A DNA stretch of 32,035 bases, taken from Granulicella sp. Lineage in GTDB: Bacteria > Acidobacteriota > Terriglobia > Terriglobales > Acidobacteriaceae. The position numbers were made by a program, and so were the translations under genes. Shown here piece after piece: positions 1 through 7,402 of this stretch. Positions within the stretch are counted from its first letter, which is position 1. Every line of letters begins with the position of its first letter. The stretch spans positions 1 through 32,035 of the forward strand of contig PKWK01000317.1 of assembly GCA_003133205.1 (NCBI GenBank), written 5' to 3'. The notes beneath the pieces were generated by a model, which worked only from the letters and a program-made list of their open reading frames with translations, was not told the DNA's origin and searched no databases.

Positions 1-1
1 C

Positions 2-136
2 CCGGTCAACCTCACGCACTCGTCCGATCTGCGCACGATGGAGGAGATCTTTCACGTAAGCCCGTTGCTCGGGGATGCGGCGAACGCAGACGATCTTTCG
101 GATCTGTTCCAGCCGGGAGCGATTCCGAAGAAGTAA
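2..136 (+). CDS. C-terminal end of a phosphoesterase family protein (partial)
   Basis: The window opens inside a plus-strand gene; frame 2 is open from the first base to a TAA at 134-136 and gives 44 residues. It reads H-S-S-D-L-R-T-M-E-E-I-F, then S-P-L-L-G-D-A-A-N-A and D-L-S-D-L-F. I recognise this as the typical end of bacterial phosphoesterases of the PF04185 type (acid phosphatase / phospholipase C-like), where a similar T-M-Q-E-I-F...L-L-G-D-A segment lies near the C-terminus. The catalytic part lies outside the window, so the substrate cannot be judged. A good hairpin follows 25 nt after the stop. Confidence 0.7.
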   Translation, partial: PVNLTHSSDLRTMEEIFHVSPLLGDAANADDLSDLFQPGAIPKK

Positions 137-160
137 TTGTTTTGCGGAACGGAAGTAATT

Positions 161-197
161 GGGCGCGGGGATGTGTCGATCTCCGCGCCCTTTCTTT
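161..197 (+). terminator. Rho-independent terminator after the phosphoesterase gene
   Basis: Arms GGGCGCGG (161-168) and CCGCGCCC (183-190) form an 8-bp GC-rich stem, with a further GA/TC pairing inside the loop, followed by TTTCTTT (191-197). It lies between the end of the plus-strand gene and the end of the minus-strand response regulator. Confidence 0.75.
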
Positions 198-250
198 GCG
201 CTGTTGGCACGGCGCAGGAGCATGAAGCAGAAGGCCAGATGGTTCCGCGC

Positions 251-901
251 TCAGGCGGCGACGGACTTGGCGACGGTTTGCCGGACTGGTTGCTGCCATA
301 GTTCCTTGGGCGGGCCGGGGTCCGTGGTCTGCACAATGGCGTAGTGGATGTGGGTGCGGCAATAGGCGCATTCGGTATCGCGCACCACGGCGACATTGCT
401 GCCGGGAGCGCAGGCGGAGGTCCGCAGGCACTCGGGGCAGGCGATCACGACTTGCTCATGGCCGCCGCTCTTCGGAGGGTGGGTGGCAATCCAGATGGGA
501 GCGGAGTCGGTATCGCGCGGGGCGAGGTGCGCGGGCTCAGGGCTAGCCATCTCCTCCACGATCCGCAGCAGGGTGACGACGCCGGTGGCCTTCTGGTAGA
601 AGACGTCGGCGGCGACGCCCGTGGGAACGCCGCCACCGGAGAAGGCGCTGCTCATGGCGATGACGGGGACGGCGGGGAATCTGCGACGGACCACGGAGAG
701 GAGTTCGAAGCCGGACATGCCGAGCATGTAGAGATCGGAGAGAATGAGGTCGGGCATCTCGGTGCGCATCTCGGCGAGTGCAGCGAAGCCGTCCTCCGCC
801 GAACGGACCTTGTATCCCGACTGGGTGAGTATGGCCTCCAACAGGATCCGGAGCTGGGCATCATCTTCGACGATTAGAAGATTATTCTTGCGAGCGGGCA
901 T
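251..901 (-). CDS. Response regulator: receiver domain with a Cys-rich, zinc-ribbon-like C-terminus
   Basis: 216 residues. Residues 7-118 form a CheY-like receiver: acidic pocket E12-D13-D14, phospho-acceptor D56 in L-S-D-L, S84/S85 at the switch position and K104. After a linker, residues 150-190 contain C-P-E-C (155-158), C164, C-A-Y-C (178-181) and H184/H186, which looks like a small metal-binding ribbon rather than a DNA-binding helix-turn-helix. The start at 901 is chosen because GGAGG lies 6 nt upstream; a longer open frame to 940 has no such site. A second response regulator gene lies directly upstream on the same strand. The output mode (protein-protein, RNA or DNA contact) is unknown; the receiver assignment is firm. 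Confidence 0.85.
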   Translation of the reverse strand: MPARKNNLLIVEDDAQLRILLEAILTQSGYKVRSAEDGFAALAEMRTEMPDLILSDLYMLGMSGFELLSVVRRRFPAVPVIAMSSAFSGGGVPTGVAADVFYQKATGVVTLLRIVEEMASPEPAHLAPRDTDSAPIWIATHPPKSGGHEQVVIACPECLRTSACAPGSNVAVVRDTECAYCRTHIHYAIVQTTDPGPPKELWQQPVRQTVAKSVAA

Positions 902-1025
902 CTCGAACCTCCGTTCGTGCGTCCGACAGAAGTTAACCATCGCACCACTCGGATGGCGTGTCTGGTCAATAGTGACCAGGGCACAGAGAGATTGCGCCTT
1001 GCGGTAAAAGGGCGGAATTGGGTGA

Positions 1026-1946
1026 TCAGGCTACGTGGCGGTGCATGCGGTGCGGCGGAGCCCACGCGTCCATGGGTCCCTCGTCCATCTTCGCTTCCGA
1101 GATGTAGCTGGCCATCTGCTCGGCGAGTTGCGATTCGACCTCGTCGGCGATGGCCATAATGCCGACCAGCAGGACGCTGAAATCGATCTTGTTGAGGTTG
1201 TCCTGCAGCGTCTGGAAGATACTGACCTGCAACATGCGCGACTCTTCCACCAACATGGCGGCGGTGTATCCCTGCTTGCGGCGGGTCTGGCCGTGCTCGG
1301 CGGCCGCGGCGGAAACACGTGCGCGGGTGCCCAGCGGAATCGGGAAGCGGAGGCGGAAGATGAGGTCGCGGAAGAGTTGGGGAAGGTGCGCGCATCGTTC
1401 GTCGTCGTCCAGATGCACGGAGATGACCTCTGGCTCGTCGCAGACGGAATCCAGCCAGTCCTCGATGGTGGATTGGGTGCATCGTTCGAGGATGTCGGCC
1501 ACGCTTTCGACCGTGCGTGGAACAGCGCTCGGGCCCTGGTGCAGCCGGTCGCGGATGACGTGGATGAGATTCTCCACGCCCAGCGGCTTCACCACCACGG
1601 CGTCGGTCTGCTTGAGGATCTCCTGGGCGGCGCGCTTCATCTCGGGGTAGGCGCTGAAGATGACGGTGACCGCCATGGGATTGGAGTGGCGCATGGCGCT
1701 GACCACGGTGAGGCCGTCGCCATATTCCGGCATGTGCAGATCGCTAACCAGCACGTCGAAGGTCTTCGCTGTGATGAGCGCGAGCGCCTGGTTGACGTTG
1801 TTGGCGGCGTCTACTTCGAAGTCGTTGTGTTCGAGAACCAGGGTGAGGACGTCGAGGATGGATTCATCATCGTCTACTAGTAGGACCCTGGGTTTGGCCG
1901 GCAGTCCGCTGGACGTGCGCGCGATATCTGCGTCGAGATTGGGCAT
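1026..1946 (-). CDS. Response regulator with RsbRD-like C-terminal domain
   Basis: 306 residues. Residues 20-135 form a receiver with D25-D26-D27, phospho-acceptor D69 in V-S-D-L-H-M-P, S98 and the K120-P121 pair. Residues 145-285 are all-helical and resemble the RsbRD N-terminal / sensor-kinase-associated domain (PF14361 type), with L-G-T-R-A-R-V-S, R-R-K-Q-G-Y and M-L-V-E-E-S-R-M-L-Q; in this family the fold is linked to stress signalling by protein contacts. The tail is His-rich (H-R-M-H-R-H). No DNA-binding domain is seen. The start at 1946 has AAGGAAGG upstream; the frame could extend 7 codons to 1967 without a good ribosome site. It is 48 nt downstream of the CRP/FNR gene and may be co-transcribed with it. 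Confidence 0.85.
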   Translation of the reverse strand: MPNLDADIARTSSGLPAKPRVLLVDDDESILDVLTLVLEHNDFEVDAANNVNQALALITAKTFDVLVSDLHMPEYGDGLTVVSAMRHSNPMAVTVIFSAYPEMKRAAQEILKQTDAVVVKPLGVENLIHVIRDRLHQGPSAVPRTVESVADILERCTQSTIEDWLDSVCDEPEVISVHLDDDERCAHLPQLFRDLIFRLRFPIPLGTRARVSAAAAEHGQTRRKQGYTAAMLVEESRMLQVSIFQTLQDNLNKIDFSVLLVGIMAIADEVESQLAEQMASYISEAKMDEGPMDAWAPPHRMHRHVA

Positions 1947-1994
1947 TGGGCACCTTCCTTCGAGCATTCGAGTGAGTTCTCTGATGGGAGCATC

Positions 1995-2771
1995 TCACTC
2001 GGGTTTCGCCGGCGTCTGTTCAATTTTGAACACCCGTTTCCGATCCGCCGCGAGCCTCTTTCGCTCCTTCGGAGTCTCCAGCACGGCGGGGCTTACGGCG
2101 TTTCTCCCGGGAGGCTGGTCGTACAGAATCACGTTCAACAGGGACTTGTGTACACGGATGCGGCCGTTGTATTCGATGAAGCCGTGTTGGCGAAACTTGT
2201 TCATGAAGAAGCTGACCCGGGAGCGGGTAGTGCCGATCATCTCGGCGAGAGTCTCCTGGGTGATCTGCGGGATCAGGGTCTCGGGTTCGCCGGGCTGGCC
2301 GAACTCCGCCATCAGCAGCAGGATGCGGGCGAGGCGCTTCTCGCTGTTATTGAAGAGCTGATCGACCAGGTCGGCCTGGGTGCGCATGCCGCGCTGCAGC
2401 AGGAACGAGAGGAAGAAGTCGGAGAAGCCATGCTGCTCGTGCATGACGCGGATCATCTCGCCGCGTTCGATCTTCATCGCGGTGCAGGCGGTGACGGCGG
2501 TGGCGGTGGCCATACGCAGGCCGGGAACGCTGGCGATCGACTCTTCTCCGATAAAGTCGCCGGAGCCGAGCATGGTGATGGTGGCCTCCTTGCCGCGTTC
2601 AGAGACGACGGTGAGCTTGGCGCGGCCGGTCTGCAGGTAGTAACAGCAGTCGGAGAGAGTTCCCTGGGCGAAGAACACCTGCTTTGAGTTGAGACGGACG
2701 AGATGGCGTCCCAGGCCTGCGCTGGAGAGGAAGTTGATGATGTCGAACTTCGAATCTGGAAGGTCATTCAT
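1995..2771 (-). CDS. CRP/FNR family transcriptional regulator
   Basis: 258 residues. Residues 15-125 form a cyclic-nucleotide-binding-like beta-roll (G-S-G-D-F-I-G-E-E-S at 69-78); residues 125-145 the dimer helix; residues 165-215 a winged helix with helix-turn-helix T-Q-E-T-L-A-E-M-I-G-T-T-R-S-R-V-S-F-F-M. The usual cAMP-contacting Arg-Ser pair is R86-M87 here. The recognition helix lacks the Glu and second Arg that E. coli CRP uses, so neither cAMP binding nor a classical TGTGA target should be assumed. There is no N-terminal Fe-S cysteine cluster. A basic tail of about 35 residues follows the wing. The start at 2771 has GAGG 8 nt upstream; the open frame continues to 3110 but that part lacks domain character. 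Confidence 0.9.
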   Translation of the reverse strand: MNDLPDSKFDIINFLSSAGLGRHLVRLNSKQVFFAQGTLSDCCYYLQTGRAKLTVVSERGKEATITMLGSGDFIGEESIASVPGLRMATATAVTACTAMKIERGEMIRVMHEQHGFSDFFLSFLLQRGMRTQADLVDQLFNNSEKRLARILLLMAEFGQPGEPETLIPQITQETLAEMIGTTRSRVSFFMNKFRQHGFIEYNGRIRVHKSLLNVILYDQPPGRNAVSPAVLETPKERKRLAADRKRVFKIEQTPAKPE

Positions 2772-3085
2772 GGCGATGGCCTCGGTACGGATGCGGACTG
2801 CGCGGGATGATTGCCTGGTTGTCCGTCGACGCGTGCGGTTTGGAAACGACGCTGGATCTCGCGACGGATCCTGGTTTCTTTGCCCGCGGAATGACCGAAT
2901 GCCTGCGTACCCATTCCCGGTAAGCGGAGGTCCACAGCGTGCGGAACGCCCGTGGAACCGGAGCATTTGAAATTGTAATCCACCCGACACAGTGGCGCGC
3001 GAATATATTTTTTGCAGCCGGTAGAGGGGGCGGTAGCGGGAGAATCGGAATGGGCGGTGACAAAAGCAGCGGACTGGGGCGGTGG
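2772..3085. other. Intergenic stretch upstream of the CRP/FNR gene
   Basis: About 300 nt between the CRP/FNR gene and the terminator of the PEP-CTERM gene, both on the minus strand. No convincing coding frame. It should contain the promoter of the CRP/FNR gene. AT-rich patches near 2970-2980 and 3003-3012 (minus-strand TACAAT and TATATT) could be -10 elements, but no matching -35 was found. Confidence 0.4.
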
Positions 3086-3121
3086 AAAAAAGAATCGGAA
3101 CGCCGCGCAAACGGCGTTCCG
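3086..3121 (-). terminator. Rho-independent terminator of the first PEP-CTERM gene
   Basis: A perfect 10-bp stem, CGGAACGCCG (3096-3105) and CGGCGTTCCG (3112-3121), with a 6-nt loop. On the minus strand it is followed by ATTCTTTTTT. It lies 25 nt past the stop of the minus-strand gene ending at 3147. Confidence 0.9.
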
Positions 3122-3146
3122 AAGGAGAATGCGACAGACTCGAAGA

Positions 3147-3887
3147 TCAAGTAGTCGGCCGCTTGCGAAAGAGAAGGCCGGCGACGCCAAGCAGGCCAGT
3201 GCCGAGAAGGATGAGGCTGCTGGGCTCAGGCGTGACGGCTGACATCAGGTGAGCGGTGAAGTCGACGCCGGTAGGATTGCCGGCAGGTCCCATGGTGCCG
3301 GCCTGCTCGACGACGAAGGTGAACATGTTGGCGTCGGTGCCGCTGAGCAAGGTGAGACCGGTCAACGCAACGATGTCGCCGGACAGGCACGAAACCCCGC
3401 TGTCCGCACAATGGGCATCCGATCCCAGGACACTGAACGGGACGATTACAGCGCCATTGAGCAGGATTTCGGCGGTGTCGTCTGCCATCACGTCGATCGA
3501 TCCGGTGTACCCGGAACCCCCGACGGCGGTGAACAGCGTGGTGTATTGGTAGTAGCCATAGGCCTGTGCGACGCCACCGGGAGCCGCGTTGGCGGCATTG
3601 CCGACCCAGGTTGAGTTGCCAATCGGAGTGCCCCAGACGCCGTTCGGCGCGAGAGCGTAGGTGCTGGCGGTTCCGCTCAACAGGATGGGAGTGGACGCGA
3701 TCGCGGGTGGCGCGGCGTAGGCGGTGAACCCGGCAAGATTCATCGCGGTCTGGGAGGTGCTGAAGCCCAGGGATGCGGCGGTTGTGCCGGTTGCGAAGCT
3801 TCCGAGAGTGATGTTGTCGGCAAACGCGAACGATACAGACGATGCGAGGAGAGCACCGAGGACAGAGAGTTTAATGCAGTTTTTCAA
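3147..3887 (-). CDS. PEP-CTERM sorting-signal secreted protein, copy 1
   Basis: 246 residues. An N-terminal signal peptide (about residues 1-23, ending F-A-F-A-D) precedes a mature region rich in Gly, Ala, Thr and Ser. The C-terminus is a textbook PEP-CTERM tripartite signal: T-P-E-P-S-S, a hydrophobic helix (L-I-L-L-G-T-G-L-L-G-V-A-G-L-L-F) and a basic end R-K-R-P-T-T. Such proteins are exported and processed at the membrane by an exosortase; none is visible here. The start is TTG at 3885-3887, with AGGGG 7 nt upstream; no ATG fits the signal peptide. The next gene upstream is a clear paralog (shared I-T-L-G-S-F-A, T-T-A-A-S-L-G-F, S-G-T-D-A-N), indicating tandem duplication. The function of the mature part is unknown. 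Confidence 0.88.
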   Translation of the reverse strand: MKNCIKLSVLGALLASSVSFAFADNITLGSFATGTTAASLGFSTSQTAMNLAGFTAYAAPPAIASTPILLSGTASTYALAPNGVWGTPIGNSTWVGNAANAAPGGVAQAYGYYQYTTLFTAVGGSGYTGSIDVMADDTAEILLNGAVIVPFSVLGSDAHCADSGVSCLSGDIVALTGLTLLSGTDANMFTFVVEQAGTMGPAGNPTGVDFTAHLMSAVTPEPSSLILLGTGLLGVAGLLFRKRPTT

Positions 3888-4242
3888 GAGAGGCCCCTAA
3901 CTTAGGTTGCGCACTGTCCGCTGAGAGGAGGTTCGCAGATGCGGTAGTGCTTGAGTCTGGTCATTTCTGCTGAGCTTTCGGAAGGGCTTACGCCCACATA
4001 CTTAGGAAGGATTCGCAGACTAAAGGATTGGTTGTATGTTCTAAATTGCTCACTGCCAAGACCTTGGGAGCTGTCGAGACGAGTGGAGCGTGACTTCACG
4101 ACTCGGCTGCCGGCGAAGATATGCCTACACGGTCGCGCTGTGCGACGTGAACAATTTCGCCGGGCAAGACGCACAAGCGCGAGGCACGGCCCGAGCGGAA
4201 CACCCGAGGGCCTTTCGTGGGCCGTGCGGTGGGGGTTCAAGG
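3888..4242. other. Intergenic stretch between the PEP-CTERM paralogs
   Basis: 355 nt without a credible gene. It holds a candidate promoter (4031-4059) for copy 1 and, near copy 2, an inverted repeat GCACGGCCC (4184-4192) / GGGCCGTGC (4219-4227) with a 26-nt loop. The hairpin lies just past the copy 2 stop but has no U-tract, so terminator activity is doubtful. Confidence 0.5.
4031..4059 (-). promoter_or_regulatory. Candidate sigma-70-type promoter for PEP-CTERM copy 1
   Basis: Read on the minus strand: TTGGCA (4054-4059; 5 of 6 to TTGACA), a 17-nt spacer, then TACAAC (4031-4036; 4 of 6 to TATAAT). It would leave a leader of about 140 nt before the TTG start at 3887. Sequence match only. Confidence 0.4.
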
Positions 4243-4977
4243 TCAGGCAGTCCGGCGCCTGCGGAGAAACATGCTGGCGGCGCCAACCAGCCCGGTGCCG
4301 AGAAGGATGAGGCTGCCCGGCTCGGGAACCGTGGGATCGATCAGGTTAGCGGTGAAGTCGACGCCCGACGGGTCCCGAGTGCTCCCTTCAAATCCCGCCT
4401 GCTCAACGATGAACGTAAGGACGTTCGCGTCGGTGCCGCTCAGCAACGTCAAGCCGCTGAGTAGGACGGTGTCGACCGCCCTGCAGTTCGACGGATTGTC
4501 GGCGCAGAGACCGTCCCCTCCTAAAGCGCCGAACGGAATAAGCGGGACACCATTCAGCAGGACTTCAGCCGTGTCGTCTGCCATCAAGCTGATGGTTCCC
4601 ATGTAGCCGGCCGCGCCCGCTGCTGTGAAGGTGGTGTTGAACTGGTAATAACCATACGGTGGGTTCGCCGAGTATGCGGTCGGGGAATAGCCAACCCAGG
4701 TCGAGCTTCCGATCGGCCCAGCCCAAAACATGCTCGGAACCAGAGTGTACGTGTTGGCGGTTCCATTTTGCAGCGGCGGAGCGACGGCGACAGCAGGTGG
4801 CGACGCGTACGCGGTGTACCCGGCGAAGTTCATCGCCGTCTGGGAAGAGCTGAAGCCAAGGGACGCAGCCGTTGTTCCGCTTGCGAAGCTCCCAAGCGTA
4901 ATCGTATCCGCGAATGCGAACGATGCGGACGCCGCGAGTACGGCGCCAAGGGCAGCAAGCTTTCTGAAGTTCATCAT
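4243..4977 (-). CDS. PEP-CTERM sorting-signal secreted protein, copy 2
   Basis: 244 residues, paralogous to the neighbouring copy over its whole length. Signal peptide about residues 1-24 (A-S-F-A-F-A-D), then I-T-L-G-S-F-A-S-G-T-T-A-A-S-L-G-F and S-S-Q-T-A-M-N-F-A-G-Y. The conserved M-A-D-D-T-A-E-V-L-L-N-G segment lies near residue 130. The C-terminus is V-P-E-P-G-S, a hydrophobic helix and R-R-R-R-T-A, the PEP-CTERM export signal. Two adjacent ATG codons (4977, 4974) follow GAAGGAAGG, so initiation here is well supported, in contrast to the TTG start of copy 1. The two copies have separate upstream regions, and a strong terminator follows copy 1 only. Confidence 0.9.
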   Translation of the reverse strand: MMNFRKLAALGAVLAASASFAFADTITLGSFASGTTAASLGFSSSQTAMNFAGYTAYASPPAVAVAPPLQNGTANTYTLVPSMFWAGPIGSSTWVGYSPTAYSANPPYGYYQFNTTFTAAGAAGYMGTISLMADDTAEVLLNGVPLIPFGALGGDGLCADNPSNCRAVDTVLLSGLTLLSGTDANVLTFIVEQAGFEGSTRDPSGVDFTANLIDPTVPEPGSLILLGTGLVGAASMFLRRRRTA

Positions 4978-5454
4978 TAAGGGCCTTCCTTCAACCGCTA
5001 AAACAGCGGGCCTGAGGGTGCGTTGCGGGTGGAGCCCTCTTGCCGTATTCGGTCACATTTTCCGCGGTAGTCGGAGCCCGGTGTGGCGTCTGGCGCCACT
5101 GGCATTTGCCAATACTGACCACCTGAGATGCGGAAACGGCGCCGCGGGATGGCTCGGCTCCGACATCTTGTTGTGGAAATGGCTCGACTCTTCGGACATC
5201 GCTCAAAGATGTGTGAGTAGGTCTCGCGGGCGCGTCGCATGGTGCGCAATGCACACGGCCCGAGCATTGCCCATGCAACAGTAGGCCTGCGGACGCTGGC
5301 CCTTGAGATGGGTACGATTCGGCATGCTGCTCGGAGAAGCGGCCGCAGGCTAACGGCAGCTTGGCACGCGGAAAAAATCGTTGTCTGGTCAATTTTGCTC
5401 AATCCGGAAGATTGCTCCCCGGGCGGCCGAGGGTTGGGGAGCGCGCGGCGGACG

Positions 5455-5460
5455 TATAAT
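5455..5460 (+). promoter_or_regulatory. Candidate -10 element for greA
   Basis: An exact TATAAT hexamer. The best upstream partner is TTGGGG at 5434-5439 with only a 15-nt spacer, so the -35 is weak. If used, transcription would begin near 5467 and the greA leader would be about 175 nt. Confidence 0.35.
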
Positions 5461-5554
5461 GGTCTTTTGGTTGAAGACCCGCGTCCGGTTCGGATACTGC
5501 CTGCGCGACCCTGAAGTTTCCCAATAGTTGTAGAGTAAGGCGTACGCCGCTTGC

Positions 5555-5580
5555 GTGGTTTTCGCTGAAACGAAAGCCAC
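5555..5580 (+). promoter_or_regulatory. Stem-loop in the greA leader
   Basis: GTGGTTTTCG (5555-5564) and CGAAAGCCAC (5571-5580) pair over 10 bp with one G-U wobble and a 6-nt loop, followed by TTTGCATT. It lies 64 nt before the greA start. It could be a leader terminator or attenuator; the U-run is short. Confidence 0.4.
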
Positions 5581-5644
5581 TTTGCATTAGTTTCCAACCG
5601 TCCCAGGTACGGCGAACGTACTTTCGCAGATTCCGGAAGGCCCC

Positions 5645-6151
5645 ATGCCAGAGCATATTAAGAAGCGGCTCGTAGCAGAGATTAAAGCGCTGGAGCGAGA
5701 ACTGACGACCGAGCTTCCGGCCGAGATCAAGAAGGCGGTCGCGCTCGGAGACCTGAGCGAGAACGCCGAGTACCACATGGCCAAGCAGCGCCAAGTGTTT
5801 GTGAACGCGCGCCTGGGCCAGTTGAAGAAACGCATGGGCGAGTTGGCCATGGTGAACCTGGTCAACATTCCGCACGACAAGGTCGGCTTCGGCGCGACCG
5901 TGATCGTGTTCGATTCCAGCAAGAACGAGGAGATTAGCTACAAGCTGGTGACGAGCGAGGAGTCCGACGTAACCCAGGGGCTGATCTCGACCACGTCGCC
6001 GATCGGCCGCGCGCTGCTGGGCAAGAGGATTGGCGATGTTGCCATCGTGGTGACGCCGAACGGGAAGCGCGAACTGGAAGTGCTGAAGCTGACGACCATC
6101 CACGATGAAGTGGAAGAAGAGATTTCGGGCGAGGATCTTACGGCCGGGTGA
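5645..6151 (+). CDS. greA: Transcription elongation factor GreA
   Basis: 168 residues, close to the usual GreA length of about 158. Residues 1-75 form the antiparallel coiled coil that enters the RNA polymerase secondary channel. The tip motif G-D-L-S-E-N-A-E-Y-H (35-44) carries the acidic residues D36 and E39 that stimulate cleavage of backtracked RNA. Residues about 85-158 are the FKBP-like domain, including S-P-I-G-R-A-L-L-G-K and a final L-E-V-L-K. A short acidic tail (D-E-V-E-E-E-I-S-G-E-D) extends beyond it. The start has GGAAGG 4 nt upstream. The next gene begins 7 nt after the stop, and greA is probably the first gene of a three-gene operon. Confidence 0.96.
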   Translation: MPEHIKKRLVAEIKALERELTTELPAEIKKAVALGDLSENAEYHMAKQRQVFVNARLGQLKKRMGELAMVNLVNIPHDKVGFGATVIVFDSSKNEEISYKLVTSEESDVTQGLISTTSPIGRALLGKRIGDVAIVVTPNGKRELEVLKLTTIHDEVEEEISGEDLTAG

Positions 6152-6158
6152 GTAACGT

Positions 6159-6506
6159 ATGTCTGAGAATCAGCCAGAAGAGAGCCTCGACGAGTTCATT
6201 GAGTCCATCGCTCCCGACGTACTGTCATCTCTAGGCAAACAAGACTTTTTCCGGAGGCTTGAAGAGCGAGTTTGGCCGGATGGACCGGACGGTCGTAAAG
6301 TTTGTGACAGTACTTATGCGAACGCGCTCATTCTCACGGCTGCAGATGGCTACACTCCAGAGGATCAAGATGACATCCTTGATGTAATGCGGTCGAGGGG
6401 CGGTTTCTGCGACTGCGAGATTATTCTGAATGCGGCTCCTGAGAGCGCGATTCGAGAACGCCACTGGAAGCGTGTCGCAGCGGAGTTGGAAGAGAAGAAG
6501 CAATGA
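6159..6506 (+). CDS. DUF2695 family protein
   Basis: 115 residues, acidic and without signal peptide or membrane segment. The segment G-G-F-C-D-C-E-I-I-L-N at 81-91, preceded by a helical region (T-P-E-D-Q-D-D-I-L-D-V-M), matches what I know of DUF2695 (PF10905), whose hallmark is G-G-[FY]-C-D-C-E. The family has no assigned biochemical function; the two close cysteines suggest metal binding or redox, which is inference. It starts 7 nt after greA with a weak ribosome site, and its TGA overlaps the ATG of the next gene (ATGA at 6503-6506), suggesting translational coupling. A substantial difference in local GC (lower than greA) is visible. Confidence 0.8.
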   Translation: MSENQPEESLDEFIESIAPDVLSSLGKQDFFRRLEERVWPDGPDGRKVCDSTYANALILTAADGYTPEDQDDILDVMRSRGGFCDCEIILNAAPESAIRERHWKRVAAELEEKKQ

Positions 6507-7138
6507 CTTGGACAAGCGCTTTCGGGAAGGGCAGCGGATGGTTGCTGCAGAAGATCGTCAACGGCCTCGCGCTGACGAAGATCTCGCCCAACGTGCTGAC
6601 GTTTCTGGGCCTGGTGATCAACATCGTCGCGGCCTGTTTCTTCGGCTTTGCGAGAGGGTATAACGCGAATCGCATGTTTCTGATTGCCGGGCTGATCATC
6701 ATTGGCGCCGGCATCTTCGACATGGTGGACGGCCGGGTGGCGCGCAAGACCAACCAGGTGTCGGTGTTCGGCGCGTTCTTCGATTCAGTGATGGACCGCT
6801 ACTCGGACGTGGCGATCTTCTTTGGCCTGCTGGTCTACTATGCGCGCGGCAACCGCCTGTTTTACGTGGGACTTGTGGCGTTCGTGATGACTGCGTGCGT
6901 GATGGTGAGCTACACCCGCGCGCGCGCCGAGGCGCTGATCGGGACCTGCAAGGTGGGCTTCATGGAGCGGCCGGAGCGCATCGTCTGCGTCATCCTGGGT
7001 GCGCTGTGCAACCGCTGGGGCGTGATGGCGCCGTGCCTCTGGGTGCTGGCGCTGTTCTCGACGATCACGGTGATCCACCGTATCCGCTACACCTACCTCG
7101 AAACCGAGCGCCGCAAACTCGCGCCGGCGACGAGGTAG
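6503..7138 (+). CDS. CDP-alcohol phosphatidyltransferase family membrane protein
   Basis: 211 residues with about six hydrophobic segments. The signature of CDP-alcohol phosphotransferases is complete: D73, D76-G77, A80-R81, G90, D94 and D98 (pattern DxxDGxxAR-8x-GxxxDxxxD). These residues bind the metal ions and CDP group in enzymes that move a phosphatidyl group from CDP-diacylglycerol, or another CDP-linked alcohol, to an acceptor alcohol in the membrane. The acceptor (glycerol-phosphate, inositol-phosphate or other) cannot be read from the sequence. The start overlaps the previous stop by 4 nt and has GAAGAGAAG upstream. It ends the greA operon; GCGCG/CGCGC arms at 7144-7157 form only a weak hairpin without a U-run. 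Confidence 0.92.
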   Translation: MTWTSAFGKGSGWLLQKIVNGLALTKISPNVLTFLGLVINIVAACFFGFARGYNANRMFLIAGLIIIGAGIFDMVDGRVARKTNQVSVFGAFFDSVMDRYSDVAIFFGLLVYYARGNRLFYVGLVAFVMTACVMVSYTRARAEALIGTCKVGFMERPERIVCVILGALCNRWGVMAPCLWVLALFSTITVIHRIRYTYLETERRKLAPATR

Positions 7139-7402
7139 CTTTCGCGCGTCTTCGCGCATCCAAGTGACTAGAACGCACCAAGCTGATAGTCTTTACTTCC
7201 ATCCCAGAGTAGTCATGATTGGTCGACTCTGCACGCCCTGAACCACTCCTCTGCCATCCTGCTCGTCGCACCTTTTTGCAAGGGGAACGCGTCTCTCATC
7301 CCCTGACCTGCGCCTTTCGCATTCGTGCGTCCGGCGCAAGATTCCAACTAACGGACTGGCTGAGCAACCGTTCAACCTCGTGGTTCGTCCTGGGTTAGGT
7401 CT

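Larger units (their letters stand above)
4978..5644. other. Long divergent intergenic region between PEP-CTERM copy 2 and greA
   Basis: 667 nt with no credible coding frame; the short frames here have atypical composition and no ribosome sites. It must hold the promoters for copy 2 (minus) and greA (plus). On the greA side there is a perfect -10 hexamer at 5455-5460, a GGTCTT...AAGACC repeat just after it, the 10-bp palindrome GGCGTACGCC near 5540 and a stem-loop at 5555-5580. No tRNA-like fold was recognised. Confidence 0.5.

Noticed and set aside
6..160. Minus-strand frames over the first 400 bases
   Set aside because: They are Arg/Pro/Ser-rich shadows of the phosphoesterase tail and the response regulator gene.
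4184..4227. GCACGGCCC/GGGCCGTGC inverted repeat as terminator of PEP-CTERM copy 2
   Set aside because: The 26-nt loop and lack of a U-run make intrinsic termination unlikely; kept as a note only.
5461..5640. Possible tRNA or riboswitch in the greA leader
   Set aside because: No cloverleaf, T-arm motif or known riboswitch core was found; only simple hairpins.
7144..7157. GCGCG/CGCGC hairpin after the CDP-alcohol transferase gene
   Set aside because: Only 5 bp and no U-run, too weak to call a terminator.
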